Shown in pieces: positions 1 through 8,743 of a stretch of DNA of 64,000 nt (position 1 is the first letter of the stretch; each line of letters opens with the position of its first letter). Position numbers and translations under genes: made by a program. The DNA is from Evansella sp. LMS18 (GTDB lineage Bacteria; Bacillota; Bacilli; Bacillales; Salisediminibacteriaceae): the NCBI RefSeq assembly GCF_024362785.1, contig NZ_CP093301.1:2480001-2544000 (forward strand), given 5' to 3'. The notes below the pieces were generated by a model. That model did not search any database. It saw nothing but the letters and a program-made list of their open reading frames with translations, and was not told the DNA's origin.

Positions 1-1
1 G

Positions 2-106
2 AACAGCGAGGACTGGGAGGCAATCCACCAGGCGGAAAATAAAGGCCTGGCATGGATGGCTCCTCCGATAGCAAATCAGCATTGGCGAAGCTCCAACTTT
101 GAGTAA
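2..106 (+). CDS. C-terminal end of an unidentified protein (partial)
   Basis: An open frame enters from the left edge and stops at TAA 104-106, giving the last 34 residues of a protein (start NSEDWEAIHQ, end NQHWRSSNFE). It is followed after 45 bp by a strong hairpin terminator, which supports it being the real end of a plus-strand gene. Too little is present to recognise a family. Confidence 0.5.
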   Translation, partial: NSEDWEAIHQAENKGLAWMAPPIANQHWRSSNFE

Positions 107-150
107 ACGTTGAAACAGTATCCAGACAGACAAAGGAGCCTGAAAATAAA

Positions 151-180
151 AGAAAGCCTGCCAGGATGGCGGGCTTTCTC
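151..180. terminator. Hairpin terminator between convergent genes
   Basis: Inverted repeat AGAAAGCC...GGCTTTCT with further pairing towards a short loop, between the end of the partial plus-strand gene and the end of the minus-strand DCC protein gene. A-rich on the left and T-rich on the right, so it may act in both directions. Confidence 0.75.
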
Positions 181-216
181 TATTTCTCACTGCAGACCGT
201 TATTTATCCGGCACGA

Positions 217-612
217 TTAGAGGAACCTTTTCCTAACTTCAGGAGATGGGAGGGCACAGCTCTCTTCTTTTTTTCCGAACCACTTATATCTGTTGTTTGC
301 AATAATATTATATACCGCGTTCCGGATCGGGGGCGGGACGATAATAAAGATATAAGAGAGCTTCCACAGTCCTTTAAGATGCCTTGCGATTCTCAGGGCA
401 GCTCCGGATTTATAATAAACTTTATCTCCATCGATCAGGACCATACTGTCAATATCAGAGGAGACATTATGTTTTTCCTGCAGCTCCTCGCCTGCCTTGC
501 TTTGTAAGGCGGTAAAATAGAATTTCTCCTCTTTATCACGCTTTAAAATAAATTGCACACTTGAGTCGCAAAAGTTGCAGTCACCATCAAATAAAACAAT
601 TGGGTTAGCCAT
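217..612 (-). CDS. yuxK: DCC family thiol-disulfide oxidoreductase (DUF393)
   Basis: A 131-residue protein of the DUF393/DCC family, to which Bacillus YuxK belongs. The family signature is visible at the N-terminus: VLFDGDCNFC at about residues 6-15, with the paired cysteines in a CxxC-like DCNFC motif typical of a thioredoxin-like redox site. The length is normal for the family. The ATG is preceded by AGGAGGGATTACA, an ideal ribosome binding site. No signal peptide is seen, so it is probably cytoplasmic. The exact physiological substrate of this family is unknown. It stands alone, facing the plus-strand gene across a shared terminator. Confidence 0.85.
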   Translation of the reverse strand: MANPIVLFDGDCNFCDSSVQFILKRDKEEKFYFTALQSKAGEELQEKHNVSSDIDSMVLIDGDKVYYKSGAALRIARHLKGLWKLSYIFIIVPPPIRNAVYNIIANNRYKWFGKKEESCALPSPEVRKRFL

Positions 613-905
613 TGTAATCCCTCCTGTTTTTCGCTAAAAACTTGTATTACTACTAAATTACCTTTTTTGAGCCATCTCAAACAACGAAGTCTGGTTAACT
701 GCTGCCCCTGCAGGATGTGTTTGGTTTAACCGTTCCAATTTTTTATCCGTATAAGCCCGGTTGAATAAACCAACAGAAAATCAGTATAAACCATCTTTCG
801 GAATAATCCCGTTCCTCTTTTGACAGAACATGGGTCAAGTTCATTTTATAATATTTTCCGGGTAATAATTTGAATTTTCGATAAATTATGAGGTTTTTCT
901 TTTGA

Positions 906-1153
906 ATGAATCAATTTCATAATTCATGATTTTCAACTCTAATACGAATATTGTCTTAAAAGGTTACTTTTGTTGTTCGATTTACGCTACAGACGGACGC
1001 GTTCTGCGGGCACGGCTTCAACTAATTTTTGACGGCTGAACGCCATCAAAAATGGATTTTCAGCTTTTCATGCTTTTCCCGCCAGAGTCGCCGGCTTACA
1101 CTGCAATCGAAAAGTAGTGTTCGTTTTTTTTATATCAAGTCTATATAAAATTC
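906..1153 (-). repeat. MITE-like intergenic repeat, copy 1 (inverted relative to copy 2)
   Basis: About 248 bp that match, in reverse complement, the segment 46427-46660, over the whole length with scattered differences and small indels. Inside is a dyad around TTTTTGACGGC...GCCATCAAAAA, plus flanking sequence such as GCCGTGCCCG. It fills most of the 595-bp gap between the DCC and PPOX genes and has no coding capacity. Confidence 0.8.
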
Positions 1154-1207
1154 AATCGGATGAATATAAATACGCCCTGGCAATGGACAGGGCGCAGAAA
1201 AGGAAAT

Positions 1208-1639
1208 CTACACTTTTTCAGAAGTTAAGACGGCCGGACCATCAAGCTGAGGATGGCTCATCAGACGAACCACAGCCGGCTCACAACGAATGACTATATA
1301 ATTCGGGTCATCGGGTCCATTAAGGTATTTGCGGAAATTTTCATGCCAGAATTTCTTCCTTAGACTCTCATCCTCATGGATGGTTGCTTCTGCTGTCATA
1401 TCAACGAAGGGTTTCCCAAAACCGGAAAAGCCAATCAGGATATGCACCTTGTTATTGTTAAGAATATCCCGAACTTTATCTGTATTCCTGCTTGATACTG
1501 CGTAAAGGGTGTACCCTTCATTTCGAAAAATCATATACCTGGAAAATGGCTGCCCGTCCTTTTTCATTGTAGTCAGGCTTCCTAATTTGCTTTCGTTTAA
1601 AATACGCTTTATTTCCTGATTGATTTCATGCTGTTCCAT
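1208..1639 (-). CDS. Pyridoxamine 5'-phosphate oxidase-fold protein (general stress protein 26 type)
   Basis: A 143-residue split-barrel protein of the PPOX-like family that includes Bacillus general stress protein 26 (YdaG). It shows the usual order: N-terminal helix, then SKLGSLTTMKKDGQPFSRYM, then YAVSSRNTDKVRDI, and a C-terminal strand ending LMSHPQLDGP. Such proteins bind flavin or haem-type cofactors; the substrate is usually unknown. The frame also opens at GTG 1648, but ATG 1639 is preferred because AAAGAGG sits 8-9 bases upstream of it. Monocistronic, cytoplasmic, likely stress-related by family. Confidence 0.82.
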   Translation of the reverse strand: MEQHEINQEIKRILNESKLGSLTTMKKDGQPFSRYMIFRNEGYTLYAVSSRNTDKVRDILNNNKVHILIGFSGFGKPFVDMTAEATIHEDESLRKKFWHENFRKYLNGPDDPNYIVIRCEPAVVRLMSHPQLDGPAVLTSEKV

Positions 1640-1771
1640 CTGCTGCACCTCTTTTTCATTCTTACTGCTACTCTCATTTTATAGGTTTTTTCAGCCAGAT
1701 GGTGTGCTTCGGGCGATATGATGAAAAATTGTCACAAACTGCGGGCTCGCAGTAGTGCCGGATAAGCAAAG

Positions 1772-3028
1772 CTAGATATTCAATGGAGTTAGTGCTTTTG
1801 TTTCGTCTGCATGGACGAACGCGTCATACCGCTCTGAAATCCGGGAAGGGACATAGTTTCCAAGGTGTTCCGCTTCAGGATGGTAAACGACACCAATTGC
1901 CCGGTGCCCGATAATATCTCTGAAATACTTCCGGTTTTCCTTATTAAAAATAATAAACTTATTAAAAGAACCTGCCTGGTGAAGGAGGTCTTCCCAGCTT
2001 CCTGCAACTCCTTTAGGAACTACCAGCTTTTCAGGGATAGCTCCCCACTTTGCGCCTGCGATGACCGTGCCTCTGTGGGTGCCGAAGCCTACCGCATAAA
2101 CTTCTTCCTCTCCATACATTTCCCGGGCCAGCTGCCCCACATTCACCATCCCTTCACTGGCCATGTCTGTAGCCCTGGCGTCTCCTATATGAGTGTTGTG
2201 CTCCCAGATGATCCCTTTTGTCCCTGTACCGTAGTGGTCGCTAATAATACGAAGAGCTTCCATCATATGCTTGTCACGGATATTCCATGATTCTGTATCC
2301 TGGCTTACCATGGCGTGGTAATATGCTTCAGCATTCGTCGCAGCAACTGCGTTTGCCTGCATGTTTAACGAGGCTTCCAGGTCATCGTCATACGTATTTT
2401 TGTTCTGCCTTAGTGTCCGCAGCATATCCAGCATTTCTTCCATACAGTCTTCGCCATAATATGCTGCAGATACGCCGTATTTTTCCGGCTTTTTGTTAAA
2501 TGGCTCAAAGCATTCAAAGGCATGTTTTGCCTTTTCCACATCAGGGGACTTAATTTTCTCCAGGTATTCTATTATCGCCTCCATGGATTCCCAGAGGCTG
2601 TATACATCGAGCCCGTAAAAGCCAGCCTGCTTTCCGGCGGGCTGTTTTTCATTAAACTCCTTCATCCACTCAATGAGGGAGATCATTTCCTCATTTGCCC
2701 ACATCCATTGAGGCCAGCGGTTAAATGAACGGAGCACATCACGGGCAGTGGAGTACTCCGGAGCCATGCCTTTAACGTAGCGATTTACTTCAAAGCAGGG
2801 GGGCCAGTCTCCTTCGACTGCTACAAAGGAAAAATCATGCTGTTCAATAAGATGCTTAGTAATTTCAGCCCTTATTGTATAAAATTCTGATGTTCCGTGG
2901 GACGCTTCTCCAAGGAGTACGTACCTTGCTTTTGACGCTTCCTTAATCAATGGTTCAAGATCTTCCGTGCGGGAAAAAGGAGCAGCATGCTTTTCAATAT
3001 ATGCAATTAAGTTATCAGTTTTTTGCAT
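1772..3028 (-). CDS. Erythromycin-esterase-like protein (PF05139 family)
   Basis: A 418-residue protein of the erythromycin esterase/succinoglycan biosynthesis family. Diagnostic stretches are visible: LLGEASHGTSEFY (about residues 38-50), FVAVEGDWP (about 68-76), and WEHNTHIGDARAT (about 275-287), which hold the conserved Glu and His residues of the proposed catalytic centre. The ATG is preceded by GAGGTG. Chromosomal members in Bacilli are common, and most have no proven role in macrolide resistance, so a hydrolase of unknown substrate is the safest call. No signal peptide. It lies upstream, in the same orientation, of the PPOX gene but is separated by about 130 bp. Confidence 0.85.
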   Translation of the reverse strand: MQKTDNLIAYIEKHAAPFSRTEDLEPLIKEASKARYVLLGEASHGTSEFYTIRAEITKHLIEQHDFSFVAVEGDWPPCFEVNRYVKGMAPEYSTARDVLRSFNRWPQWMWANEEMISLIEWMKEFNEKQPAGKQAGFYGLDVYSLWESMEAIIEYLEKIKSPDVEKAKHAFECFEPFNKKPEKYGVSAAYYGEDCMEEMLDMLRTLRQNKNTYDDDLEASLNMQANAVAATNAEAYYHAMVSQDTESWNIRDKHMMEALRIISDHYGTGTKGIIWEHNTHIGDARATDMASEGMVNVGQLAREMYGEEEVYAVGFGTHRGTVIAGAKWGAIPEKLVVPKGVAGSWEDLLHQAGSFNKFIIFNKENRKYFRDIIGHRAIGVVYHPEAEHLGNYVPSRISERYDAFVHADETKALTPLNI

Positions 3029-3102
3029 AGCTTATCACCTCACAATTAGTTCTTATTATGCTCAATAACCGATAATTTGTGTGATTATCCGTTATTTTGC
3101 TA

Positions 3103-3138
3103 AAAAAAAACTCCACCTGGAATATCAGGCAGAGTTTT
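3103..3138 (-). terminator. Terminator downstream of cypC
   Basis: Imperfect hairpin (AACTC/CCTG arms around GAATAT) whose minus-strand reading ends in a run of nine T. It lies 12 bp beyond the cypC stop codon and separates cypC from the erythromycin-esterase-like gene. Confidence 0.7.
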
Positions 3139-3149
3139 GAGTGTACTTA

Positions 3150-4460
3150 TTATTTCACTGTAATTGGATTGTGCATCATTTCCTGCATTTTTTCTCCTGA
3201 GTCGGATGCTTTTTTCACGTCGGTGATTACGAAGCCGCTCTTTGGGAATGTAGGCATCCTCTCTAGGCTGTAAGCAAGGTTTTGTTCAGGGACATGGTAA
3301 GTCATATTGTTAACAAAATATTTAAAGAATGAGCGCATTACCATAACCGTCAGCCATTCACCGGCACAGCGGTGGCCGATATGATGGTCTCCGCCTCCTT
3401 GGGGAATAAAGGAAAACGGGCTTCCTTTCCAGTCTTTAAACCTTTCAGGAATAAACTCATCCGCTTTTTCCCAATTGTCAGGATGGCGGTTTGTCCCGAA
3501 GATATCAAGCACTACAAGCGTGTCCTTCTTGAATTTATAATCGTGCCATACGAAGTCTTTCTTTACTTTAGCAGCCATGGCAGGAACAAACGGGTAGTAA
3601 CGCCTTACTTCCTGTGAGAACATATGGCTGTAATTTCCTTCATCTTTTTTGAGCTTTTCCATAGTTTCCGGGTGCTCATGCATGGCTACCGCTCCAAGAG
3701 TCAGGAAGTATGCAGTAGCGATAAGCGGGCGGAAGGAATTGCTCAGTTCAATCGCCGCCTGTCTGCTGTCCAGCCGTTTGCCGTTTAATTCTCTGTGGTG
3801 GGCGACAATGTATGCGGCAGTGTTTGCCGGAACTTCCATTTTCCCTTTGCGGATTTTCTTAATAATTCCCTCGAGCCATTCCTCATGGCTGTCACGAGCC
3901 TTTTTGCCGTTCCGCCATCTGGAGAGAGACCCTCCGAATGAGTCAATCATCTGGCCAACTTCCGCGGTCCGCTGTTCCACTTCTTCTTCCTTCAACGGCA
4001 CACCGGCCCATTCACATCCTGCACGGGTGAGAATTTCATGCATTTCATCAATTAAGATAACTTTATCCCGCTTTTGCCATTGATTAACTTTGTTATCAAG
4101 GTGCTTCAGGGCGATTCTGTTCATATCCTCGACTCTCTCAGGAGTGAACATGGAAAGGAACATCCGCTTTCTGTTTTTATGTGCTTCACCATCCAGGGCA
4201 TGGACACTGCCTGTTCCGAAAAGCGATAGTTGGAGCGGCTTTGGAAGAGCTCCTTTTCGTTTGAATTTATCGTTATCATAAAAGACTTCAGCTGCTTCTT
4301 CACCGCTCATACATACAGCTTTTTTCCCCATAAGTCTTGTTTCAAAAATATCAGATCCAAGCTCCTCACGTCTGTTAGGGAGAAAGTGGAATCCTTCCTT
4401 AATAAGGGACATAGAGTTGTCGATGCCCTTAGCTTTAGGAATCGGGGTTTTTACTTTCAT
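3150..4460 (-). CDS. cypC: Fatty-acid peroxygenase, cytochrome P450 CYP152 family
   Basis: A 436-residue P450 of the CYP152 type (Bacillus CypC/YbdT). The haem-binding loop reads FIPQGGGDHHIGHRCAGEW with the thiolate ligand at Cys365, and NSFRPLIA supplies the substrate-carboxylate-binding Arg244; both lie two residues from the B. subtilis positions (Cys363, Arg242). The ExxR-like helix is QEVRRYYPF (about 283-291). Members of this family use hydrogen peroxide directly to hydroxylate long-chain fatty acids at the alpha or beta carbon, without a redox partner, and no reductase gene is nearby. The ATG follows AAAGGAG. Soluble, cytoplasmic or membrane-associated, monocistronic. Confidence 0.95.
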   Translation of the reverse strand: MKVKTPIPKAKGIDNSMSLIKEGFHFLPNRREELGSDIFETRLMGKKAVCMSGEEAAEVFYDNDKFKRKGALPKPLQLSLFGTGSVHALDGEAHKNRKRMFLSMFTPERVEDMNRIALKHLDNKVNQWQKRDKVILIDEMHEILTRAGCEWAGVPLKEEEVEQRTAEVGQMIDSFGGSLSRWRNGKKARDSHEEWLEGIIKKIRKGKMEVPANTAAYIVAHHRELNGKRLDSRQAAIELSNSFRPLIATAYFLTLGAVAMHEHPETMEKLKKDEGNYSHMFSQEVRRYYPFVPAMAAKVKKDFVWHDYKFKKDTLVVLDIFGTNRHPDNWEKADEFIPERFKDWKGSPFSFIPQGGGDHHIGHRCAGEWLTVMVMRSFFKYFVNNMTYHVPEQNLAYSLERMPTFPKSGFVITDVKKASDSGEKMQEMMHNPITVK

Positions 4461-4874
4461 TAACTTCAGCTCCTTTGATTCAGATAGTAGTTTAGTCAGC
4501 TTGTGACTATGTAAAGTTCAGGCGGAGGATATATTTTTTCTTATATGTAGTAGTACCCTTGCAGAACGAACCTAAACGCTCGCCTGTTTAAGTTTCATGT
4601 GAAATTTTGTGTAATTTCACCTAAGTAAGAGCATAGGCCTGTCATACCGGGATCGGGCATATTAGAGGCATAAACTGAGGAGCGGTTCCGAAAGGGAAGG
4701 GATCCCTTGTAATGTTAGTTTTGTTTTCATGAAGAATTTTATGAGTGAGATAACGGAATGAGGATCCGATTAGCCAGCACTTACGGTTCCTCGTTCCGCT
4801 AAACGGATAAAAAGGTGGCCTTACGGAGGGGCAGGGGTTCCTCATTCCATAAAAACACTCACTATAAAACGAAC
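4461..4874. other. Gene-free gap containing a large imperfect dyad
   Basis: No convincing gene. Positions about 4755-4805 form an imperfect hairpin: a left arm around CGGAATGAGGATCCG and a right arm around CGGTTCCTCGTTCCG. A wider pairing may bring GTGAG near 4743 to CTCAC near 4857. The segment GGAATGAGGATCCGATT is repeated at about 18970. Confidence 0.5.
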
Positions 4875-4911
4875 AAAGAGGCTGGGACAAATCTAGCTAA
4901 TAATTAATTAT

Positions 4912-4954
4912 AAAAAGGTACCGAACATCAAAATTGATGTTCGGTACCTTTTTT
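4912..4954 (-). terminator. Palindromic terminator behind the transposase gene (IS copy 1)
   Basis: Perfect inverted repeat with arms AAAGGTACCGAACATCAA and its complement around AA, flanked by A-run and T-run. It lies about 30 bp past the transposase stop and can end transcription in either direction, shielding the transposase from read-through. Confidence 0.88.
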
Positions 4955-4982
4955 GTAGGATATTTCGTTATTTATTATCCCC

Positions 4983-6554
4983 TTATCTGTTCTTGGCGGT
5001 GTACTTTCTCAAGTTCACCGCCATGAATGCAAACCCTAATTCATTTTTTACCTTCTCTTTGCCTCTTACCGACATACGAGTGAAACCCAAATTAGCCTTC
5101 AAAAATCCGAAGACTGGTTCCACATCAATCTTACGTTTGCCGTAGATTTCGCCAGTTTTCTCATCTGAAAGCTTCTGTCTGATGTATTCTTTTTGTTGTT
5201 CCCATTTTTCGTTGTATTGTATTTTTCGGTTATGGCCTTCTTTCGCCTTGGTGCATTGGGAACGGAATGGGCAGTCTGAACAGTCCTCACATTGGTAGAC
5301 TTTAAATGTGCGTGTAAAACTGCCTTTATCTTTTCGATTCGATAGGTAACGGAACGTCAACTTTTGCCCGTTTGGGCATAAAAAAGAATCTGTTTCCTCG
5401 TCATACTCCCAATTGGCAGAGTTGAACTCGTTATTTTTATACCTCTTTTTCTTCTCTTTACGGTACATATTATATGTAATTAGTGGTGTGCACTCCCGAT
5501 GATTTATAACATCTTCGTAATTTTGTTCACTGCCATACCCTGCATCAGCGACTATGTACTGGGGCAGCTTGAAGAAACCTTCCTCAATCTTATCCAGAAA
5601 AGGAATAAGGGTGCGTGTATCTGTTGGATTGGCGAATACATCAAAAGCTAGTGTATATTGTCCTTCTGTCGCAATTTGCACATTATACCCTGCTTTAAGC
5701 TGGCCGTTCTTCATGTAATCATCTTTCATTCGCATAAAAGTGGCATCCTGATCGGTTTTGGAATAACTGTTTCGCTCTCCAAATATGGACATGTCGTTTT
5801 GGTATTTTTGTTTGCGTACCAGAAAATCTTTGTATTGTTTGAGGTACTGCTTTGGTCCTTTACGTTTTGAGCGAAGTTGTTTACGTTCCTTTCCTTCTGT
5901 ACTTTCTTCAATCTTTCTATCGAATTCCTCCACTTTCTCGTCAAGCTTTCCCACTACATCAAGGAGCTCTTTAGCAGATAGTTCCTCTAGATTTTCCCGT
6001 TCTATTTCCGGAATAATGTTCTTTTCCAGTAATTCTTCATACATTTGGTTGGACTTCTCCACCAAAGCTGCACTGTATTTTTCCGTCGCTTTACGCCAGA
6101 CAAAGGTAAACTTGTTGGCGTTCGCTTCGATTTTCGTTCCATCAATAAAAATCGCTTCTTCTTCAATGAGTTTTTCCTGCACAAGCTGGCAGCGAAACTG
6201 GACGAAGCACTGGCGTAGTAGTTCTTTTACGTCTTCGTGGACACGGAAGCGATTGATAGTACGGTAACTCGGTTCATATCCTTGAGCCAGCCACATCATA
6301 CGGATACTATCCTTTAATAACGCCTCGATCTTTCTTCCGGAGAAAACAGATTGTGTGTATGCACATAAAATTACTTTCATCATCATCCGCGGATGGTAAG
6401 CAGGACAGCCAGTTTCACGTAAAAAGCTAACGAATGCTTCATTTGGGATCTGTTCCACGAGGTCATGAACGGTGAAAGCTATATCATTTTCCTGGAGTTT
6501 TACTTCTAAATCTAACGGCAAAACCACTTGATTCATGTTATAATATTTAAACAT
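4983..6554 (-). CDS. IS1182-family DDE transposase (copy 1)
   Basis: A 523-residue transposase of the IS1182 type. The N-terminal DUF772-like region includes GCPAYHPRMMMKVILCAY (about 50-67). The DDE triad is visible as IFIDGTKIEANA (Asp near residue 139), YIVADAGYGSE (Asp near 338) and KIDVEPVFGFLK (Glu near 484). A short cysteine cluster CEDCSDCPFRSQC (about 424-436) probably binds zinc. Full length and intact, so likely active. It is identical in translation to the copy at 43202-44773. Confidence 0.95.
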   Translation of the reverse strand: MFKYYNMNQVVLPLDLEVKLQENDIAFTVHDLVEQIPNEAFVSFLRETGCPAYHPRMMMKVILCAYTQSVFSGRKIEALLKDSIRMMWLAQGYEPSYRTINRFRVHEDVKELLRQCFVQFRCQLVQEKLIEEEAIFIDGTKIEANANKFTFVWRKATEKYSAALVEKSNQMYEELLEKNIIPEIERENLEELSAKELLDVVGKLDEKVEEFDRKIEESTEGKERKQLRSKRKGPKQYLKQYKDFLVRKQKYQNDMSIFGERNSYSKTDQDATFMRMKDDYMKNGQLKAGYNVQIATEGQYTLAFDVFANPTDTRTLIPFLDKIEEGFFKLPQYIVADAGYGSEQNYEDVINHRECTPLITYNMYRKEKKKRYKNNEFNSANWEYDEETDSFLCPNGQKLTFRYLSNRKDKGSFTRTFKVYQCEDCSDCPFRSQCTKAKEGHNRKIQYNEKWEQQKEYIRQKLSDEKTGEIYGKRKIDVEPVFGFLKANLGFTRMSVRGKEKVKNELGFAFMAVNLRKYTAKNR

Positions 6555-6648
6555 AAGGACACCCCCGGTAATTTATTGTGTGGTAACTTTAATTTTATCA
6601 GAAGGTGTCCTTTTTTGTGTCCTGAAAATGATGAAGTTCTTAAATATA

Positions 6649-6775
6649 GTTGATTGTAGCGAAAAGTGCGAGACGCCTTCGGGAAAAGCATTCGGCGAAG
6701 ATCCCGCAGGGCGGTTTTCCCGAGGAAGCTGAGGCAATGCCCGAGGCAAGCGAGCGTCTTTTAGCGAAAATCAAC
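6649..6775. repeat. Palindromic intergenic repeat carried inside IS copy 1
   Basis: A 127-bp segment with outer arms GTTGATT/AATCAAC and inner segments CGGGAAAAGC, GAAGATCCCGCAGGG, CCCGAGGAAGCTGAGGC. It resembles the freestanding repeat at 14982-15259 and a type of palindromic repeat that, from memory, is abundant in Bacillaceae intergenic regions. Here it lies between the terminal repeats of the IS, so it is copied with it. Confidence 0.7.
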
Positions 6776-6914
6776 AACAAAGTTATAGAGCATAAAAAGA
6801 AAGAGAGACACCCATCCAAACTTTTTTGGAATGAGTGCCTCTCTATTTTTATTTACTGGGTTTTGTCCCAGCCTCTTTTGTTTGATATTATATTTTATTG
6901 CTCAATAACAAGTA

Positions 6915-8741
6915 TTACTCGTCTTCCTGCTGAATTTCACCAGCGCCTTCTTCTTCAGTTGCAATCTGCCATGCTCCGTCACGGCGAGGATCTCCTCCAC
7001 CGAACATGCGCTGGACATAGCCATGCTCGTCAAGCTCTAAACCAAGCCCCTGAATACCACCATAATAGAGTGGGGAGGTCTGGAGCCGGACTGCATACCC
7101 CATATTATTTAAGGCTTGTTCCGCAGATTGAGGCAGCTCTTCTTCAACATACATAACATCGCCATCTGCATAAAACCGTGGGCGGGTGATCGCTTCCTGG
7201 AGAGTTAACGGCTCTCCGGTGTTTTCATGAAGCCCGTATTCATATTGCATAATCGTCTGGAACAGCATCGCAGGTATTCTGGTACCACCAGGTGTACCAA
7301 TACCGAGAACTGCACGGCCTTCTTCCTCAAAAATTGTAGGTGAGACGAAGGAGCGTGGCCGTTTTCCTGCTTCCAGGAAGTTTGGTGATTCCGGATTACC
7401 GGAAAAGTTATTTTGCTGGTTATTTATGAAAAAGCCTTTTATATTCAACCCGGCGCCGAAGAACTCACCAAGTGAATTTGTCGCTGATGCCATCATCCCG
7501 TCTTTATCAACAACCACAAAGTGAGTTGTATGCCGGGAGTCATTAATTTCAGCCGGGCTGTCCCATAAATTTTCAACATCTATAGAATCAAAATCGATTT
7601 CATCCATCAGCCCTGCTGTGTATTCAGGAGTGGTTAGTGCTTCATAGTCCACGTCTTCAAACAGAGGATCACCTAATGTGTCCAGCCTGTCGGCGTACAC
7701 TGTTTTAGTAATTTCACTGATTAGATGCAAATACACATGCTGCCAGTCCTCATTGTCAATAATATCCCCGAGCTTCAGACCGTCATCAATCGGCAGTTCA
7801 GGATCAAGGATTTCGGACAAATCCATTGTTTCGGCAATCTGCAGTGCTTGCGCCAGTACTAAACCTGAAGTAGGAGGGGCACCACTATGGATTGTAAAGC
7901 CGTTGTACTCTGCGGTTGCAGGAGCTCTTGTTTCCGTTGTGTAAGCTGCTAAATCACTAACCTGGAATCCCGCATGAGCGGCAATAGCGTCTGCAATTTC
8001 TCCTTCATAAAAGCCAGCAGCCCCGTTGTCGCGGATTAACTCCAGTGTGCGGCCAAGTTCTTCCTGAACTAAGTTATCACGGAGTCCAATTGCCCGGCCT
8101 TCCGGATAGTAATGTTCTGAACCCCCGTCGGTAAATTCAAGCCAGCGTGCGGAATTTGCTATCCGCTGATGGAGGTTTTCGTCTACGAGAAAACCATCGT
8201 AAGCATGATCGATTGCCGGCTGAAGGAGGTCTTCCCAGGCTACTGTGCCATGATCCTGATGGAGTGTTTCCATCCCATCAACCATTCCGGGCACAGCAGC
8301 GGCACGAGTTCCCCATGCACCGCTTTCAGGGACTAATTCACGGTAATCGTAGTGGACAGCTCCCTGGTCTGGTTCGTGGACGATCATAGATCCGCCTCCG
8401 CCAATGCCTGAACCATATGGTTCTACTACGTTAAGAACAAATGAAACTGCGATTGCAGCGTCAACAGCGTTCCCGCCATATTCTTCCATGACTCTCATCC
8501 CTGCTTCCACTGCAAGAGGGTGGGCCGCACTGACACCGTATACGCCAACATGCTCCCGTTCTCCCTCAGATGCTGCCGGGTCCTGTGCAACCTCAACCGC
8601 GTCTTCCTGGCGTTCTGTAAACTCTCCACCGGAATAAGGCTGGCGGTTAGGGTCAAAGTGCTCATCCTCAAAATAGCTGTAAGCTACGAGGCCGAGAAAA
8701 ATGACAACTGCAAGTATGTTTGTGATTCTTAAGTAATTCAT
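6915..8741 (-). CDS. ggt: Gamma-glutamyltransferase, CapD/PgsD-like, membrane-anchored
   Basis: A 608-residue member of the gamma-glutamyltranspeptidase family. An N-terminal hydrophobic helix (about residues 7-22) anchors or exports it. The autoprocessing site is the TTHF motif at 405-408, where Thr405 would become the catalytic N-terminal nucleophile of the small subunit; GIGGGGSMIV (112-121) and GTPGGTRIPA further on are also typical. It is the last gene of the pgsBCA operon, starting 2 bp after the pgsA stop and probably translated by coupling, since its own Shine-Dalgarno is distant. By analogy with CapD of B. anthracis it could anchor, trim or release poly-gamma-glutamate; a general glutathione role is less likely in this setting. 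Confidence 0.9.
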   Translation of the reverse strand: MNYLRITNILAVVIFLGLVAYSYFEDEHFDPNRQPYSGGEFTERQEDAVEVAQDPAASEGEREHVGVYGVSAAHPLAVEAGMRVMEEYGGNAVDAAIAVSFVLNVVEPYGSGIGGGGSMIVHEPDQGAVHYDYRELVPESGAWGTRAAAVPGMVDGMETLHQDHGTVAWEDLLQPAIDHAYDGFLVDENLHQRIANSARWLEFTDGGSEHYYPEGRAIGLRDNLVQEELGRTLELIRDNGAAGFYEGEIADAIAAHAGFQVSDLAAYTTETRAPATAEYNGFTIHSGAPPTSGLVLAQALQIAETMDLSEILDPELPIDDGLKLGDIIDNEDWQHVYLHLISEITKTVYADRLDTLGDPLFEDVDYEALTTPEYTAGLMDEIDFDSIDVENLWDSPAEINDSRHTTHFVVVDKDGMMASATNSLGEFFGAGLNIKGFFINNQQNNFSGNPESPNFLEAGKRPRSFVSPTIFEEEGRAVLGIGTPGGTRIPAMLFQTIMQYEYGLHENTGEPLTLQEAITRPRFYADGDVMYVEEELPQSAEQALNNMGYAVRLQTSPLYYGGIQGLGLELDEHGYVQRMFGGGDPRRDGAWQIATEEEGAGEIQQEDE

Positions 8742-8743
8742 AG

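Larger units (their letters stand above)
4875..6878 (-). mobile_element. IS1182-family insertion sequence, copy 1
   Basis: A 2004-bp element bounded by perfect 17-bp inverted repeats, AAAGAGGCTGGGACAAA on the left and its complement on the right. It carries one DDE transposase gene on the minus strand, a palindromic terminator behind it, and a 127-bp palindromic repeat between the transposase promoter side and the right end. A copy lies at 43094-45097 in the same orientation; the two appear identical base for base wherever I compared them, with sequence diverging exactly outside 4875 and 6878. No direct target duplication is evident. Confidence 0.93.

Noticed and set aside
1789-2290. Frames opposite or within the erythromycin-esterase-like gene
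   Set aside because: They overlap a full-length family member and lack any conserved feature.
4642-4890. A minus-strand 82-codon frame
   Set aside because: Cys/Pro-rich translation over a palindromic gap and into the IS end, with no ribosome site.
6650-7156. A plus-strand 168-codon frame from the IS into ggt
   Set aside because: It crosses the IS boundary and lies antisense to ggt; at copy 2 the frame ends differently.
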